A stretch of DNA of 64,000 nucleotides from Notoacmeibacter sp. (GTDB lineage Bacteria; Pseudomonadota; Alphaproteobacteria; Rhizobiales; Rhizobiaceae). The DNA is taken from NCBI GenBank assembly GCA_019912385.1, contig JAIOIW010000105.1, forward strand, positions 23,669-87,668, in the 5' to 3' direction. A program made the translations under genes and the position numbers. The notes below the pieces were generated by a model. That model was given only the letters and a program-made list of their open reading frames with translations, had not been told where the DNA came from and made no database searches. Position 1 is the first letter of the stretch. The number at the start of each line of letters is the position of its first letter. Below, one piece after another: positions 42,453-52,967 of this stretch.

Positions 42453-43232
42453 ATGGATCTGGGTATTTCCGGCCGCAAAGCCATCATCTGCGCCTCGAGC
42501 CGCGGTCTTGGCAAGGGCTGCGCCATGGCGCTGGCCGAAGCGGGTTGCGAAATCGTCGTCAATGGCCGCGACGAAGCCGTTCTTGCCGCGACCGCGGAGG
42601 AAATCCGCAGCAAGACCGGCGCCAAGGTTACCGCGGTCGTCGCCGACGTCTCGACGCCGGAAGGCCAGAAGGCTCTGCTGGCCGCCTGCCCCGATCCGGA
42701 CATCCTGGTCAACAACAATGGTGGCCCGCCGCGCAAGGATTTCCGCGAACTCACCCGCGCGGCGATGATCGAGGGCGTGACGCAGAACATGGTGACACCG
42801 ATCGAGCTGATCCAGGCCGTCATCGACGGCATGGCGGAGCGCGGTTTCGGCCGCATCGTCAACATCACCTCGCTGTCCGTCTACATGCCGATCGAAGGCC
42901 TTGACCTTTCGTCCGGCGCGCGCGCCGGGCTTACGGCTTTCCTCGCGGGCGTTTGCCGCACGGTCGCCGACCGCAATGTCACCATCAACAACATCCTGCC
43001 CGGAAAGATGGACACCGACCGGCTGCGCGGCGGCATCCGCTTCGGGGCCGCACAGGCCGGCACCACGGAGGAGCAGGAGGCCGACCGTCAGGCGCAGGCG
43101 ATCCCCGCCAGGCGTTTCGGCAATCCGGAAGAATTCGGCAACGCCTGCGCCTTTCTATGTTCGACACACGCCGGCTACATCACCGGCGCCAATCTCACCG
43201 TCGACGGCGGGCTTTACACCAGCGCGTTCTGA
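42453..43232 (+). CDS. Short-chain dehydrogenase/reductase, atypical active site
   Basis: This 259-residue protein keeps the SDR fold: cofactor motif CASSRGLGKGCAMALAEAG (about 13-31), NNNGGPP (about 87), and a C-terminal ANLTVDGGLYTSAF. In the active-site region (ITSLSVYMPIEGLDLSSGAR then AGLTAF, about 138-163) the expected YxxxK reads SSGAR: Tyr is replaced and Lys is Arg. The Ser of the triad remains. It belongs to a recognised group of FabG-like proteins with this change, whose activity is unclear. It follows dgcA by 93 bases. Confidence 0.83.
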   Translation: MDLGISGRKAIICASSRGLGKGCAMALAEAGCEIVVNGRDEAVLAATAEEIRSKTGAKVTAVVADVSTPEGQKALLAACPDPDILVNNNGGPPRKDFRELTRAAMIEGVTQNMVTPIELIQAVIDGMAERGFGRIVNITSLSVYMPIEGLDLSSGARAGLTAFLAGVCRTVADRNVTINNILPGKMDTDRLRGGIRFGAAQAGTTEEQEADRQAQAIPARRFGNPEEFGNACAFLCSTHAGYITGANLTVDGGLYTSAF

Positions 43233-43283
43233 GGTGGGCGCGGCGGACTTCGCGGCGCACCGGCAGCGAGGCATTGCCAGGGT

Positions 43284-43808
43284 CTAGTCGGGGTGGATGT
43301 CCGGTGGCGTGCATCCCGATTCCAGCACGACGGCGATCCAGTTTATGTTGCCGGACAGGCCCTGATCGTTCAGCCAACGCTCCTGCAGCCGATAGGCCGG
43401 TAGCTCTTGTGCACCGGGGCAATACCAGTGGCCGGCCGCGGCCTGCCTGTGATGCGTCAATTCGTGCAGAAGCACGCTCACATCCCGCGCGTCCCTCGGT
43501 GACCAGGGCGGGACCAGATAGATCGTCTGAGATCGGGCAATGTAATATCCTCGTCGGTGCAAGGACGCCGTGCGCATGGACCGGCCATCCGGCGCGGCCA
43601 TGAAGCTGCCCCTGGGCCAGCGGATCAGCGGAGGTGCTGCCCGGCGCGGCCAAGGCGCATGCAAGTCGAGCCAGGTTTCCAGACTCTCGACCAGCGCGGG
43701 CATGTCGCTTGCCGTGCGCCACTGCGCATGCGCTGGCAGCGGGAGCAGCACGAGGAACACTACTATCGTCCGGGCCAGCTGGCGGCTGGCGCGGCAACAA
43801 CGTATCAT
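43284..43808 (-). CDS. Secreted HExxH-motif protein (DUF6647-like)
   Basis: A 174-residue protein with a signal peptide (RTIVVFLVLLPLPAHAQ) and a single metalloprotease-type motif LLHELTHHRQ (about 115-124) followed by a Trp/Tyr-Cys-Pro stretch (GHWYCPGAQELPAYRLQERW) and a second Cys near the C-terminus. This looks like the zinc-binding motif of minigluzincin-like proteins or a disulphide-bonded periplasmic protein. Catalysis is not proven. Start ATG 43808, GGAG upstream. It converges on the SDR gene. Confidence 0.65.
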   Translation of the reverse strand: MIRCCRASRQLARTIVVFLVLLPLPAHAQWRTASDMPALVESLETWLDLHAPWPRRAAPPLIRWPRGSFMAAPDGRSMRTASLHRRGYYIARSQTIYLVPPWSPRDARDVSVLLHELTHHRQAAAGHWYCPGAQELPAYRLQERWLNDQGLSGNINWIAVVLESGCTPPDIHPD

Positions 43809-43913
43809 GGCGATCTCCGCCGATTTCGGAATATTGTGAGAAAATGGTAGGATTGGGTTGCACTGAACGCAAAAGGTGAATCCTCATCTGCGAATGAAGG
43901 AAATTCATCGGCC

Positions 43914-44825
43914 ATGGCGCGCCGGTTTCCACCATTCTCCGCCGTACGGGCCTTTGAGGCGGCCGCACGGCATCTGAGCTTCAAGGAGGCTGCGGAAGAA
44001 CTGTGCCTGTCGCCTTCGGCGATCAGCCATCAGATACGGTCGCTTGAGACCTATCTGGACACCGCACTGTTCGAGCGCAGCGGCAACCGGCTGGCGCTGA
44101 CGCTTACGGGCCGCGCATATGCCGGGAAGCTAACCGGGCTCCTGGATGCCTTTGACGAAACCACGCGCGCGGTGCAAGAGGCCGATCGACGCCCGTTTCG
44201 AGTGCTCTGCACGCCGGGCTTTGCGGCACGTTGGCTAGTGCCCCGGCTGGACCGGCTGAGTTTTGCGGACCGCGTGCGGCTGCGCGTCTCAACCGGAGCA
44301 CCCTCGACGGACTTCGCGTGCAACGACGCCGATCTGGTGATCCAGTGGTCCGACGATCCTACGCCCGGCGTCAGGACCGAAGTCCTCATGGAGTCGTCCC
44401 GCTACCCGGTGATCAGCCCGAAATTGCAAAGGCAGGCCGATGTCAGGTCTCCGGAAGACCTGTTGCGGGTCAAGCTGATGCATGACGAGGTGCAGGATGC
44501 CTGGGCCGAATGGTTCGCGAATGCCGGGGTTGCCCCGCCGCAACTGCCGCGCGGGCCGGTCTTTCCCAATTGCGAGCTGGCCACCACCGCCGCCGAGCGT
44601 GGCCAGGGCGTGTCGCTGGCCTATGATGCGATCGTGCGCGACACGCTGGCCGAAGGGCGTCTGGTCCGCCTGTTCTACGCGGTCACGATGCCGATCGTGA
44701 TCTATTCGGTCGCCTTTCCCGAGGCGCGCGCGGGCGATCCCATGATCCGGGAGTTCCGCGATTGGATATTTGGCGAAGCGGCTGCCAGGGAAGCCGGCAC
44801 ACCCCCTCTGTATGCCGCCCGCTGA
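43914..44825 (+). CDS. LysR-family (GcvA-type) transcriptional regulator
   Basis: This 303-residue regulator has the N-terminal winged helix (residues 3-62): PPFSAVRAFEAAARHLSFKE, AAEELCLSPSAISHQIRSLE and LFERSGNRLALTLTGRAYA. The effector domain (about 90-290) follows. The GcvA-like N-terminus and the 'FKEAAEELCLSPSAISHQI' block place it in the AmpR/GcvA group. The target is unknown; it is divergent from the HExxH gene, with 105 bases between, and could control either that gene or itself. Confidence 0.88.
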   Translation: MARRFPPFSAVRAFEAAARHLSFKEAAEELCLSPSAISHQIRSLETYLDTALFERSGNRLALTLTGRAYAGKLTGLLDAFDETTRAVQEADRRPFRVLCTPGFAARWLVPRLDRLSFADRVRLRVSTGAPSTDFACNDADLVIQWSDDPTPGVRTEVLMESSRYPVISPKLQRQADVRSPEDLLRVKLMHDEVQDAWAEWFANAGVAPPQLPRGPVFPNCELATTAAERGQGVSLAYDAIVRDTLAEGRLVRLFYAVTMPIVIYSVAFPEARAGDPMIREFRDWIFGEAAAREAGTPPLYAAR

Positions 44826-44924
44826 CCCGGAGAGAGCCTGAACGGCCCTACCCCACGCGGCTGCCCGCGACTGCCCGCGATTGCCTGATTGCGCCGGCGC
44901 GCGGCGCGCGCTAATCGTTTCGCC

Positions 44925-46598
44925 ATGACCGAAGCACCCGACATTTTGCGCATCGCCATCGCCCAGCTCAATCCGACCGTAGGCGACATTTCCGGCAATC
45001 TCGAACTGGCGCGGGAGGCGCGGGCGGACGCCGCGCGTCACGGCGCCGACCTCGTCATGTTTCCCGAGCTGTTCATCGCCGGCTATCCGCCGGAAGACCT
45101 GGTGCTCAAGCCCGCCTTCGTGGAAGCCTGCGAAAAGGCGGTTGCCGCGCTTGCCGCCGATACCGCCGATGGCGGGCCCGGCGTCATCATGGGCACGCCG
45201 TTGCGCCGGGCAAGCGGGCTGCATAATTCGCTCGTCCTCATGGACAGCGGCACGGTGACCGCGGAACGCCACAAGGTCGACCTGCCGAATTATGGCGAAT
45301 TCGACGAGAAGCGCGTCTTCCAGGCAGGTCCCATGCCCGGTCCCGTCAACTTTCGCGGCGTGCGGCTCGGTCTGCCGATCTGCGAGGATATCTGGGGCGC
45401 CCTCGGCGTGTGCGAAACCCTCGCGGAAAGCGGCGCGGAACTGCTGCTGGTGCCCAACGGCTCGCCCTACTATCGCGGCAAGGTCGACATCCGCCACCAA
45501 GTGGGGATCCGGCAGGTGATCGAAAGCGGCCTGCCGCTGATCTATGTCAACATGGTGGGCGGGCAGGACGAACTCGTGTTCGACGGCGCGAGCTTCGCGA
45601 TCGGCGCGGACAAGTCGCTCGCCTTCCAGATGAGCCAGTTCGAAGCGCAAACGACCGTGACAACCTGGAAACGCACGCCCGACGGCTGGGCATGTCGCGA
45701 CAAGCCGATGTCGCGCATTCCTGGCCCGGAGGAGGCCGATTACCGTGCCTGCATGCTGGGCCTGCGCGACTACGTCAACAAGAACGGCTTCAAGAATGTC
45801 GTGCTGGGCCTTTCCGGCGGCATCGATTCGGCAATCTGCGCGGCGCTTGCCGTCGATGCGCTCGGCGAAGAGCGGCTGCGCGCCATCATGCTGCCCTACC
45901 GCTACACCTCCAAGGAATCCCTCGCCGACGCGGAGGCCTGTGCGCGCGCGCTTGGCTGCCGCTACGACATCGTGCCGATCGAGGAGCCGGTGCAGGGCTT
46001 CATGCATGCGCTCACGCAGCTTTTCGAGGGCACCGAGGAAGGAGTCGCCGAGGAAAACCTGCAAGCGCGAACGCGCGGAACGATCCTGATGGCGATCTCC
46101 AACAAGTTCGGCTCGATGGTGGTGACGACCGGCAACAAGAGCGAGATGAGCGTCGGCTACGCCACGCTTTACGGTGACATGAACGGCGGCTTCAATCCTA
46201 TCAAGGATCTCTACAAGATGCAGGTCTATGCGCTGGCGCGCTGGCGCAACGCGCATGTGCCGCCGACCGCGCTGGGTCCGAGCGGCGAGGTCATTCCCCA
46301 GAACATCATCGACAAGGCGCCGTCTGCCGAACTCAGGCCCGACCAGACCGACCAGGACTCGCTGCCGCCCTATCCCGTCCTCGACGATATCCTGGAGTGC
46401 CTCGTGGAGCACGAGATGGCCGTCGACGACATCGTCGCGCGCGGCCATGACCGGCAACTGGTCCACCGCATCGAGCATTTGCTCTACATCGCCGAATACA
46501 AGCGCCGGCAGTCGGCGCCGGGCGTCAAGATCACCAAGAAAAATTTCGGCCGCGACCGACGCTATCCCATTACCAACCGGTTCAGGGACAGGAGTTGA
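44925..46598 (+). CDS. nadE: NAD+ synthase, glutamine-hydrolysing
   Basis: This 557-residue two-domain enzyme makes NAD from deamido-NAD using ATP and glutamine. The N-terminal nitrilase-type amidase carries Glu in MFPELFIAGYPPEDL (about 43-57), Lys in RHKVDLPNYGEFDEKR and Cys in GLPICEDIWGALG. The C-terminal synthetase domain has the PP-loop LGLSGGIDSAICAALAVDAL (about 294), TTGNKSEMSVGYATLYGD and DKAPSAELRPDQTDQDSLP (about 464-482). ATG 44925 is chosen; the frame extends 36 bases upstream with no ribosome site. Monofunctional ammonia-dependent forms lack the N-domain. Confidence 0.93.
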   Translation: MTEAPDILRIAIAQLNPTVGDISGNLELAREARADAARHGADLVMFPELFIAGYPPEDLVLKPAFVEACEKAVAALAADTADGGPGVIMGTPLRRASGLHNSLVLMDSGTVTAERHKVDLPNYGEFDEKRVFQAGPMPGPVNFRGVRLGLPICEDIWGALGVCETLAESGAELLLVPNGSPYYRGKVDIRHQVGIRQVIESGLPLIYVNMVGGQDELVFDGASFAIGADKSLAFQMSQFEAQTTVTTWKRTPDGWACRDKPMSRIPGPEEADYRACMLGLRDYVNKNGFKNVVLGLSGGIDSAICAALAVDALGEERLRAIMLPYRYTSKESLADAEACARALGCRYDIVPIEEPVQGFMHALTQLFEGTEEGVAEENLQARTRGTILMAISNKFGSMVVTTGNKSEMSVGYATLYGDMNGGFNPIKDLYKMQVYALARWRNAHVPPTALGPSGEVIPQNIIDKAPSAELRPDQTDQDSLPPYPVLDDILECLVEHEMAVDDIVARGHDRQLVHRIEHLLYIAEYKRRQSAPGVKITKKNFGRDRRYPITNRFRDRS

Positions 46599-46678
46599 CC
46601 GCAATTCCGCGGGCTCTGTTTCCGAGAGTTATGGTGTTTGTTTTCCTTGTATTTTCATGGTATTCAGAGCAATAGTTT

Positions 46679-47887
46679 ATGTTTCACTTTCTGTTGCCGA
46701 ATGCCCGATGGCTTGCGGGCGGCTTCCTGCTGACGCTGTTTTCAAGCTTCGGCCAGACCTTCTACATTGCGCTGTCGAGCGGCGGCATCCGCGCCGAACT
46801 CGGCCTTAGCCATGGCGAATTCGGCTGGCTGTACATGGGTGCGACACTGACGAGCGCGGCGATGATTACGGTTGCCGGCCGGCTCGCCGATACCGTTCCC
46901 ATCGAACGGTATGCCCTGTTTGTCGTTCTCGGCCTGGCGGCATCGATGATCATGCTGTCGCTGGCCGGCAACCTGCCGGTTCTGTTCGCGAGCCTGGCCT
47001 GCCTGCGGTTCTTCGGCCAGGGCCTGATGGGGCATGCTGCGATGACGGCGATCGGACGCTGGTTTGTCGCCAATCGCGGCAGGGCGGTTTCGACCGCGGC
47101 CATGGGCATCCAGTTCGGGGAAAGCGTCATGCCGGTCAGTTTCGTGGCCATCGCGGCGCTGGCCGGCTGGCGGGGAAGCTGGAGCATCAACGCGGCCTTC
47201 CTCCTCGTCTTCGTGCTACCCGCCGTCTTCTTCCTGATGCGGGTGCCGCGAGTTCCGCAGGCATCAGAGGCGGCATCGAAGCCCGAGGGGCGCCAGTGGG
47301 CGCGCGATGAAGTTCTCCGCGACCCGCTGTTCTGGCTGCTCGCGGCTGGAATGCTCGCTCCGCCGATCTTCGGAACGATCGTGTTCTTCCATCAGGTCTA
47401 TCTGGTGGAATTGCGCGGATGGGCGCTGGGACAGTTCGCCGGATCGACGCCTGTCCTTTCCATTTGCGCGGTCACCACGACATATGTCTCGGGAATCCTG
47501 ATCGACCGCTACAACGCATCGATGCTGCTGCCGACAATGCTGGTACTGATCGCCACCGGCCTGCTCACGGTCGCGTTTGTCAGTTCGGCCTGGGCGATAC
47601 TGATCTTCATGGCCGTCATCGGCGCCGCCTTCGGCATCTATGCTTCGGTTTTTGGCGCAATCTGGCCGGAACTCTACGGAACGAAGCATCTCGGCGCCAT
47701 CAAGTCGCTGGTCACGGCGATGATGGTCTTTTCGACCGCGCTTGGCCCCGGCATCACCGGATACCTGATCGACAAGGGCGTGCCCTACCCCGCCCAGATC
47801 GCGGCGATGGGATTCTACTGCATCCTGGCAGCGCCCCTGATGGTCATTGCGTCGCGCATCGTCGCGCGGCGCGCATTGCGCCCTTGA
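46679..47887 (+). CDS. MFS transporter
   Basis: This 402-residue transporter has twelve hydrophobic helices, with the MFS cytoplasmic loop motif after helix 2 (GRLADTVPIERYAL, about 63-76) and a central loop (about 190-215). The fourth helix has the MHAAMTAIGRWFVANRGRAV type motif found in oxalate/formate-like carriers. Substrate unknown. ATG 46679 is the start; the ribosome site is weak (GAGC). Positioned 30 bases before gltX on the same strand. Confidence 0.83.
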   Translation: MFHFLLPNARWLAGGFLLTLFSSFGQTFYIALSSGGIRAELGLSHGEFGWLYMGATLTSAAMITVAGRLADTVPIERYALFVVLGLAASMIMLSLAGNLPVLFASLACLRFFGQGLMGHAAMTAIGRWFVANRGRAVSTAAMGIQFGESVMPVSFVAIAALAGWRGSWSINAAFLLVFVLPAVFFLMRVPRVPQASEAASKPEGRQWARDEVLRDPLFWLLAAGMLAPPIFGTIVFFHQVYLVELRGWALGQFAGSTPVLSICAVTTTYVSGILIDRYNASMLLPTMLVLIATGLLTVAFVSSAWAILIFMAVIGAAFGIYASVFGAIWPELYGTKHLGAIKSLVTAMMVFSTALGPGITGYLIDKGVPYPAQIAAMGFYCILAAPLMVIASRIVARRALRP

Positions 47888-47917
47888 ATTGGTACCGCCT
47901 TCTGCTAGACCGCATTC

Positions 47918-49291
47918 ATGACCGTCACCGTCCGTTTCGCGCCGTCTCCGACCGGCAATATCCATATCGGCAACGCCCGCACCGCGCTGTTCAACTGGCT
48001 TTACGCCAAACAGCACGCCGGCCGCTTCATCCTGCGCTTCGACGATACCGACCAGGCGCGGTCGAAACAGAGCTATGCCGACCAGATCGGGAAGGACCTG
48101 AAATGGCTCGGCATCGTACCGGACGCCGTCGCCTATCAGTCGGCGCGGTTTCCCGCCTACGACGCGGCGGTCGAAAAACTGAAGCAGGCCGGCCTGCTCT
48201 ATCCCTGCTACGAGACAGCCGAAGAACTTGAGCGCCGGCGCAAGATCCGCCTGTCGCGCCGGCTCCCGCCGGTCTACGGCCGCGAAGCCCTCAAGCTCAC
48301 CGACGAGGAGCGGGCCCAGTTGGAGGCCGAGGGGCGCAAGGCGCACTGGCGCTTTCTGCTGCCCAATTTCGAAAGCAATCCCTTCGAGACGCAGCGCACT
48401 GAAATCAATTGGGACGACATCGTGCGCGGTAGGCAGACAGTCGATCTCGCCTCGATGTCCGATCCGGTTCTGGTGCGCGAGGACGGAACCTATCTCTACA
48501 CCCTGCCGTCTGTAACCGACGACATAGAGATGGGTGTTACACATGTTATCCGCGGTGATGACCACGTCACCAATACCGGTTTGCAGATCGCCCTGTTCAG
48601 GGCGCTTGGTGCCAACGAACCTGCCTTCGGACACCACAACCTGCTGACCGCCGCGTCGGGCGAGGGCCTTTCGAAGCGCACCGGCGCGCTATCGGTCATG
48701 AGCCTTGCCCTGCAGGGTTACGAGCCCATGGCTGTCGCCTCGCTTGCCGTGCTGACCGGCACGGCGCATGCCGTATCGGCAATGCCCGACATGGACGCGC
48801 TGAAGGCCGCCTTCGATCCGGCTCAGGTATCGAAATCCGCAGCGAAATTCGATCCCGCCGACCTCGACATCCTCAACAAGGCGCTGGTCCACGAAATGCC
48901 CTACGCGGCGGTGCGCGATCGCCTTTCGGCATTCGGTATTCCGGACGAACTGGGCGAAGCCTTCTGGCTTGCCGTGCGCGGCAATCTGGTCAAGGTCGCC
49001 GACGCCGCGGGCTGGTGGTCGATCGTCGCCAACGGCCCGGCCGATGACGAGGCGCTTGCGGCCGAGGACATCGACTTCGTGCGCGAGGCCTTCGACCTGC
49101 TGCCTGAAGAGCCCTGGGACCCGGGAACCTGGAAAGCCTGGACCGAGCGCGTGAAGCAGGCGACGGGCCGCAGCGGCAAGGCGCTGTTCATGCCGCTCAG
49201 GATCGCGCTTACCGGACGGCGCTCCGGCCCGGAGATTTCAGATCTATTGCCTCTTCTGGGTCGGGCAGGAACGCTGGCCCGACGACCCTGA
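47918..49291 (+). CDS. gltX: Glutamyl-tRNA synthetase
   Basis: This 457-residue class I aminoacyl-tRNA synthetase attaches Glu (in many alphaproteobacteria also mis-charges tRNA-Gln) using ATP. The HIGH motif is [20 protein letters not shown] (residues 10-29), and KMSKS is [13 protein letters not shown] (about 247-259). The anticodon-binding alpha-helix-cage domain is C-terminal. Many Rhizobiales carry two gltX genes; this length (about 460) is the GltX1-like one. The last 83 bases overlap the oppositely transcribed DUF2865 gene. Confidence 0.92.
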   Translation: MTVTVRFAPSPTGNIHIGNARTALFNWLYAKQHAGRFILRFDDTDQARSKQSYADQIGKDLKWLGIVPDAVAYQSARFPAYDAAVEKLKQAGLLYPCYETAEELERRRKIRLSRRLPPVYGREALKLTDEERAQLEAEGRKAHWRFLLPNFESNPFETQRTEINWDDIVRGRQTVDLASMSDPVLVREDGTYLYTLPSVTDDIEMGVTHVIRGDDHVTNTGLQIALFRALGANEPAFGHHNLLTAASGEGLSKRTGALSVMSLALQGYEPMAVASLAVLTGTAHAVSAMPDMDALKAAFDPAQVSKSAAKFDPADLDILNKALVHEMPYAAVRDRLSAFGIPDELGEAFWLAVRGNLVKVADAAGWWSIVANGPADDEALAAEDIDFVREAFDLLPEEPWDPGTWKAWTERVKQATGRSGKALFMPLRIALTGRRSGPEISDLLPLLGRAGTLARRP

Positions 49292-50375
49292 TACGGCGCT
49301 TCGGCGGCGTTTCGCCGACCGCCGGGCGAGGTTTCAGAAGAAGTCTGACCTTCGCGACGGTGAGACCGCCTGCGATATTCTGGGCGCTCTCCGGGTCCAG
49401 CCCCGGATCGGGTCGCGGCCGCGGTTCCGGGACATAGGCCTGCTCTTCGTCCGCTTTGCCTTTTTCCTCGGCGTTCTCGCCGGCAATGATCGCATAGTCC
49501 TTCGCGGGTCTGCAGGCGCACCCCTTCGGCGTCTGGAAATTCGGATCGCGATAGGCAAATGCCATCGGCAACGCGGAGTAGGGCTCGCCGGTCACGGATA
49601 CCATGTCCTCCGGTTCCTCGTCGGGCACCCGGTGCGAATAGAGCTGGACCTCGACACCCGGGCACAGTGCCTGGCAGGCCTGCTCGTCACGCCCGAACAT
49701 GTCTCCGGCGGTGGAAAAGGATATCGGGAAATAGTAGCCGTCGCAGGTGCGCACACACAATGTGCGGTAGTTGCCGATCCGCTGGAGTCCGTCGTCGTCA
49801 CCGGGGAACATGAAGCCTGAATTTCCGTCCGGCCTGCTGTGGCGCAACCTGCCGCCAAAAAGCTTGTCCATCAGGCTGTAGTCCCGACGCGCCGTTGTCT
49901 CGATCGGGTCCGGCAGGCGCCGCACATGGGTATCTTCGCGGCAGCGATTGGCCTCGATCCGGGCAAGGATGGCGCTGCGCCGGGACTCCGCGTTCGCCCG
50001 GCTGCTCAGCTTTGCAAGATTGTTTTCCAGCTTTGCCAGGTTGAGTTCCATCTTCTCGATGGTCGCGTTGATCGGATCGCAGCGGTCGTTGAACGCGCTG
50101 CGGTCAAAAAGGACGAAGCCGCTGCCCGCGCAGCCGTTGCGCCGGGCCTGCTGGCGAGTGCGCCTGAGCTCGCGGCGCTGCTCGTCGACCGCCCGGGCAT
50201 AGCGACGCGTCTGGGTGGTTTTCTCCCCGCCCCTTTCGACACGGACGAGTTCGGCCTCGAGGTCGCGACACAGTTGCGAGGCGGCAAGCGCGGCCTGCGT
50301 CGCAAGCAGGATCCCGACGACGGCGGCAAGGGCGATCGCCAGTTTCGACGGCACCGTGCGGAACAGTTGGCGCAT
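49209..50375 (-). CDS. DUF2865 secreted protein
   Basis: A 388-residue protein with signal peptide ([20 protein letters not shown], then ALA). An N-terminal coiled-coil (about 30-135: [14 protein letters not shown], then [20 protein letters not shown]) is followed by the DUF2865 core ([20 protein letters not shown] with Cys pair, then [20 protein letters not shown]). A Pro-rich C-terminal region ([20 protein letters not shown]) ends in a basic segment. DUF2865 proteins are rhizobial periplasmic proteins of unknown role. ATG 50375 starts the signal peptide; upstream frame is not used. It overlaps gltX by 83 bp, tail to tail. Confidence 0.8.
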   Translation of the reverse strand: MRQLFRTVPSKLAIALAAVVGILLATQAALAASQLCRDLEAELVRVERGGEKTTQTRRYARAVDEQRRELRRTRQQARRNGCAGSGFVLFDRSAFNDRCDPINATIEKMELNLAKLENNLAKLSSRANAESRRSAILARIEANRCREDTHVRRLPDPIETTARRDYSLMDKLFGGRLRHSRPDGNSGFMFPGDDDGLQRIGNYRTLCVRTCDGYYFPISFSTAGDMFGRDEQACQALCPGVEVQLYSHRVPDEEPEDMVSVTGEPYSALPMAFAYRDPNFQTPKGCACRPAKDYAIIAGENAEEKGKADEEQAYVPEPRPRPDPGLDPESAQNIAGGLTVAKVRLLLKPRPAVGETPPKRRIRVVGPAFLPDPEEAIDLKSPGRSAVR

Positions 50376-50522
50376 CGTTACTCCGCGCGTGTCAGGCTGC
50401 GCATCCATGCTGCACCCTGCGTTTGAACGCATCACGCTCCAAGGCCAGGACATCGCAGGCAAAAGCGGTATCAATCAGAACCATGACCCGGCCGTGGTTA
50501 ATTTTCGATTTCCGCCGCCCTG

Positions 50523-52832
50523 TCACGACAGGGCCAACGGATCGTCGTGCGGCTGCGATGCCTCCACGACCGCGAGCGCGGTCATATTGACGATGCCGCG
50601 CGAGGTGACCGACGGCGTGAGGATATGAGCCGGCCTGGCCGCACCAAGCAGGATGGGACCGACATGCAGGGCGTCCATCATGGTCTTGACGGTCGTCAGC
50701 GTGATGTTGGCGGAATCGAGATCGGGGAAGACCAGCAGATTGGCTTCACCCTTGAGCAGCGAATGGGGAAATACACGCTGGCGCAGTGCTTCCGATAATG
50801 CCGAGTCGCCGTGCATCTCGCCGTCCGCTTCGAGGTTGGGAGCGATCTCGTGCAGGATGGCGGCTGCGCGGCGCATCTTCAGTGCGCTCGGGCTTTCCCG
50901 TGAACCGAAATCCGAATGCGACAGCAGTGCGGCCTTCGGGACGATGCCGAAGCGGCGGATTTCGGCTGCCGCCAACACCGTCATCTCGGCGATTTCCTCG
51001 GCCGTCGGATCGACCGACACATAGGTGTCGGTGAAGAACATGACGCCGCGCTGCGAGATGAGCATCGACAGCGCCGACAGGTCATGGATGCCGGGCCTCC
51101 GACCGATGATCTGGTCGACCTGGCGCAAATGGCGCTCGAAACGGCCTTCCAGCCCGCAGATCATGGCGTCGGCTTCACCGCGCAACAGGCCCAAGGCAGC
51201 GATCACAGTGTTGTTGGTGCGCACAAGGGTCCGCGCCACCTCCACGGTCACGCCCCGGCGCCCGGTACGCTCAATCAGGGCGTCGACATATTCACGATAA
51301 CGCGGATCGTCTTCAGGATTGACAATATCGAAATCCACGCCGGGGCGAATGCGCAGGCCGAACCGCTCCAGGCGCCGCTCGATCACCTGCGGGCGACCGA
51401 TCAGGGTCGGGATGGCGGTCCCCTCCTCAAGGACGACCTGCGCGGCCCGCAAAACCCGTTCATCCTCGCCGTCGGCATAGATCACGCGCTTGCGCGCAGC
51501 GGTTCGGGCGTTGGAGAAGATCGGTTTCATCACCAGGCCCGAACGGAAGACGAAGCGGTTCAGCCGGTCCAGATAGGCTTCCATGTCGGCGATCGGCCGC
51601 GCCGCGACGCCCGTCTCGGCGGCGGCGCGCGCCACGGCCGGCGCAATGCGCAGGATAAGGCGCGGATCGAAGGGCGACGGGATCAGGAACTCCGGCCCGA
51701 AAATCGGCGTCTCCCCCGAATAGGCCCGGGCGGCGACATCCGATGGCTCCTCGCGCGCAAGCGCGGCGATGGCCCGCACGGCGGCCATCTTCATCTCCTC
51801 GTTGATCGCCGACGCTCCGCAATCGAGTGCGCCACGGAATATGTAGGGGAAGCACAGGACATTGTTGACCTGGTTGGGGAAATCGGACCGCCCGGTGCAG
51901 ATCATGGCGTCCGGCCGCTCGGCGCGGGCAAGTTCGGGCATGATTTCAGGCGTCGGGTTGGCGAGCGCCATGATCAGCGGCTTGTCGGCCATTTCCTTCA
52001 GCAGTTCCGGCTTCAGCACACCCGCCGCGGACAGGCCGATGAATACGTCCGCCCCGCCGATGACGTCGCCAAGCGTGCGCGCGTCGGTGTCCTTGCAGTA
52101 GGGCTCCTTCCAGCGGTCCATCTCCTCCTCCCTGCCCTTGTAGGCGACGCCATGACGGTCGGTGATCCAGATATTGGCGGGATCGGCTCCGAGTGCGACC
52201 AGAAGGTTGAGGCAGGCAAGCGCGGCCGCGCCCGCGCCCGAGGTGACGATCTTGACCGCGCCAATTTCCTTTCCGGCCAGTTCCAGCGCGTTGAGGATGG
52301 CCGCCGCAACGATGATGGCAGTGCCATGCTGGTCGTCGTGGAACACCGGGATCGACATTCTCGCCTTGAGCTGTTCCTCAACCTCGAAGCATTCCGGCGC
52401 CTTGATATCCTCGAGGTTGATGCCGCCGAAGGTCGGCTCCAGGGCCGCCACCGTACACACCATGTCGCTGACTTCAGGTGCGTCGATCTCGATGTCGAAC
52501 ACGTCGATGCCGGCGAACTTCTTGAACAGGACCGCCTTGCCCTCCATCACCGGCTTCGACGCCAGCGGACCGATATTACCGAGCCCGAGCACGGCCGAAC
52601 CGTTGGAGACGACGCCGACGAGGTTGGCGCGTGCGGTGTAGAGGGCAGCGGCCTCGGGATCGTCCTTGATCGCCATGCACGGCGCGGCCACGCCGGGCGA
52701 ATAGGCAAGCGCCAGGTCGCGCTGGTTGCCCAGCGGCTTGGTCGCCTGGATTTCCAGCTTTCCGGGCACCGGATACCGGTGAAAGAACAGGGCATTTTCT
52801 TCCAGGTCGGTCATTATCTTCTGTTCGGTCAT
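50523..52832 (-). CDS. maeB: NADP-dependent malic enzyme with phosphotransacetylase-like C-domain
   Basis: A 769-residue protein. The N-terminal malic enzyme (about 1-430) has the catalytic Tyr region [15 protein letters not shown] (about 44-58), Lys in [14 protein letters not shown], the metal-binding [15 protein letters not shown] (about 163-177) and NADP-binding [19 protein letters not shown] (about 192). The C-terminal PTA-like domain (about 435-760) is catalytically inactive in relatives but regulates by acetyl-CoA. Reaction: malate plus NADP gives pyruvate, CO2 and NADPH. Start ATG 52832 or ATG 52814; no strong ribosome site chooses between them. Confidence 0.92.
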   Translation of the reverse strand: MTEQKIMTDLEENALFFHRYPVPGKLEIQATKPLGNQRDLALAYSPGVAAPCMAIKDDPEAAALYTARANLVGVVSNGSAVLGLGNIGPLASKPVMEGKAVLFKKFAGIDVFDIEIDAPEVSDMVCTVAALEPTFGGINLEDIKAPECFEVEEQLKARMSIPVFHDDQHGTAIIVAAAILNALELAGKEIGAVKIVTSGAGAAALACLNLLVALGADPANIWITDRHGVAYKGREEEMDRWKEPYCKDTDARTLGDVIGGADVFIGLSAAGVLKPELLKEMADKPLIMALANPTPEIMPELARAERPDAMICTGRSDFPNQVNNVLCFPYIFRGALDCGASAINEEMKMAAVRAIAALAREEPSDVAARAYSGETPIFGPEFLIPSPFDPRLILRIAPAVARAAAETGVAARPIADMEAYLDRLNRFVFRSGLVMKPIFSNARTAARKRVIYADGEDERVLRAAQVVLEEGTAIPTLIGRPQVIERRLERFGLRIRPGVDFDIVNPEDDPRYREYVDALIERTGRRGVTVEVARTLVRTNNTVIAALGLLRGEADAMICGLEGRFERHLRQVDQIIGRRPGIHDLSALSMLISQRGVMFFTDTYVSVDPTAEEIAEMTVLAAAEIRRFGIVPKAALLSHSDFGSRESPSALKMRRAAAILHEIAPNLEADGEMHGDSALSEALRQRVFPHSLLKGEANLLVFPDLDSANITLTTVKTMMDALHVGPILLGAARPAHILTPSVTSRGIVNMTALAVVEASQPHDDPLALS

Positions 52833-52967
52833 ATGCGGGATTTCTGCAATGGGCGTTGAAAACGCCGCACATTACCACGTCAGCGAAAGAAAGCGACTTT
52901 GCGCAAGACGAATATGTTTCGCTTCAAAACGAACAAGGAGACCGGCGGGACGCCGTGTCGGCCCCGC

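Noticed and set aside
44289..46604. A 771-codon open frame on the minus strand
   Set aside because: It runs antisense through lysR and nadE, whose domains are unmistakable; the translation is low-complexity Arg/His/Asp.
50916..52859. A 647-codon open frame opposite the malic enzyme
   Set aside because: Antisense shadow of maeB; no domain signatures.
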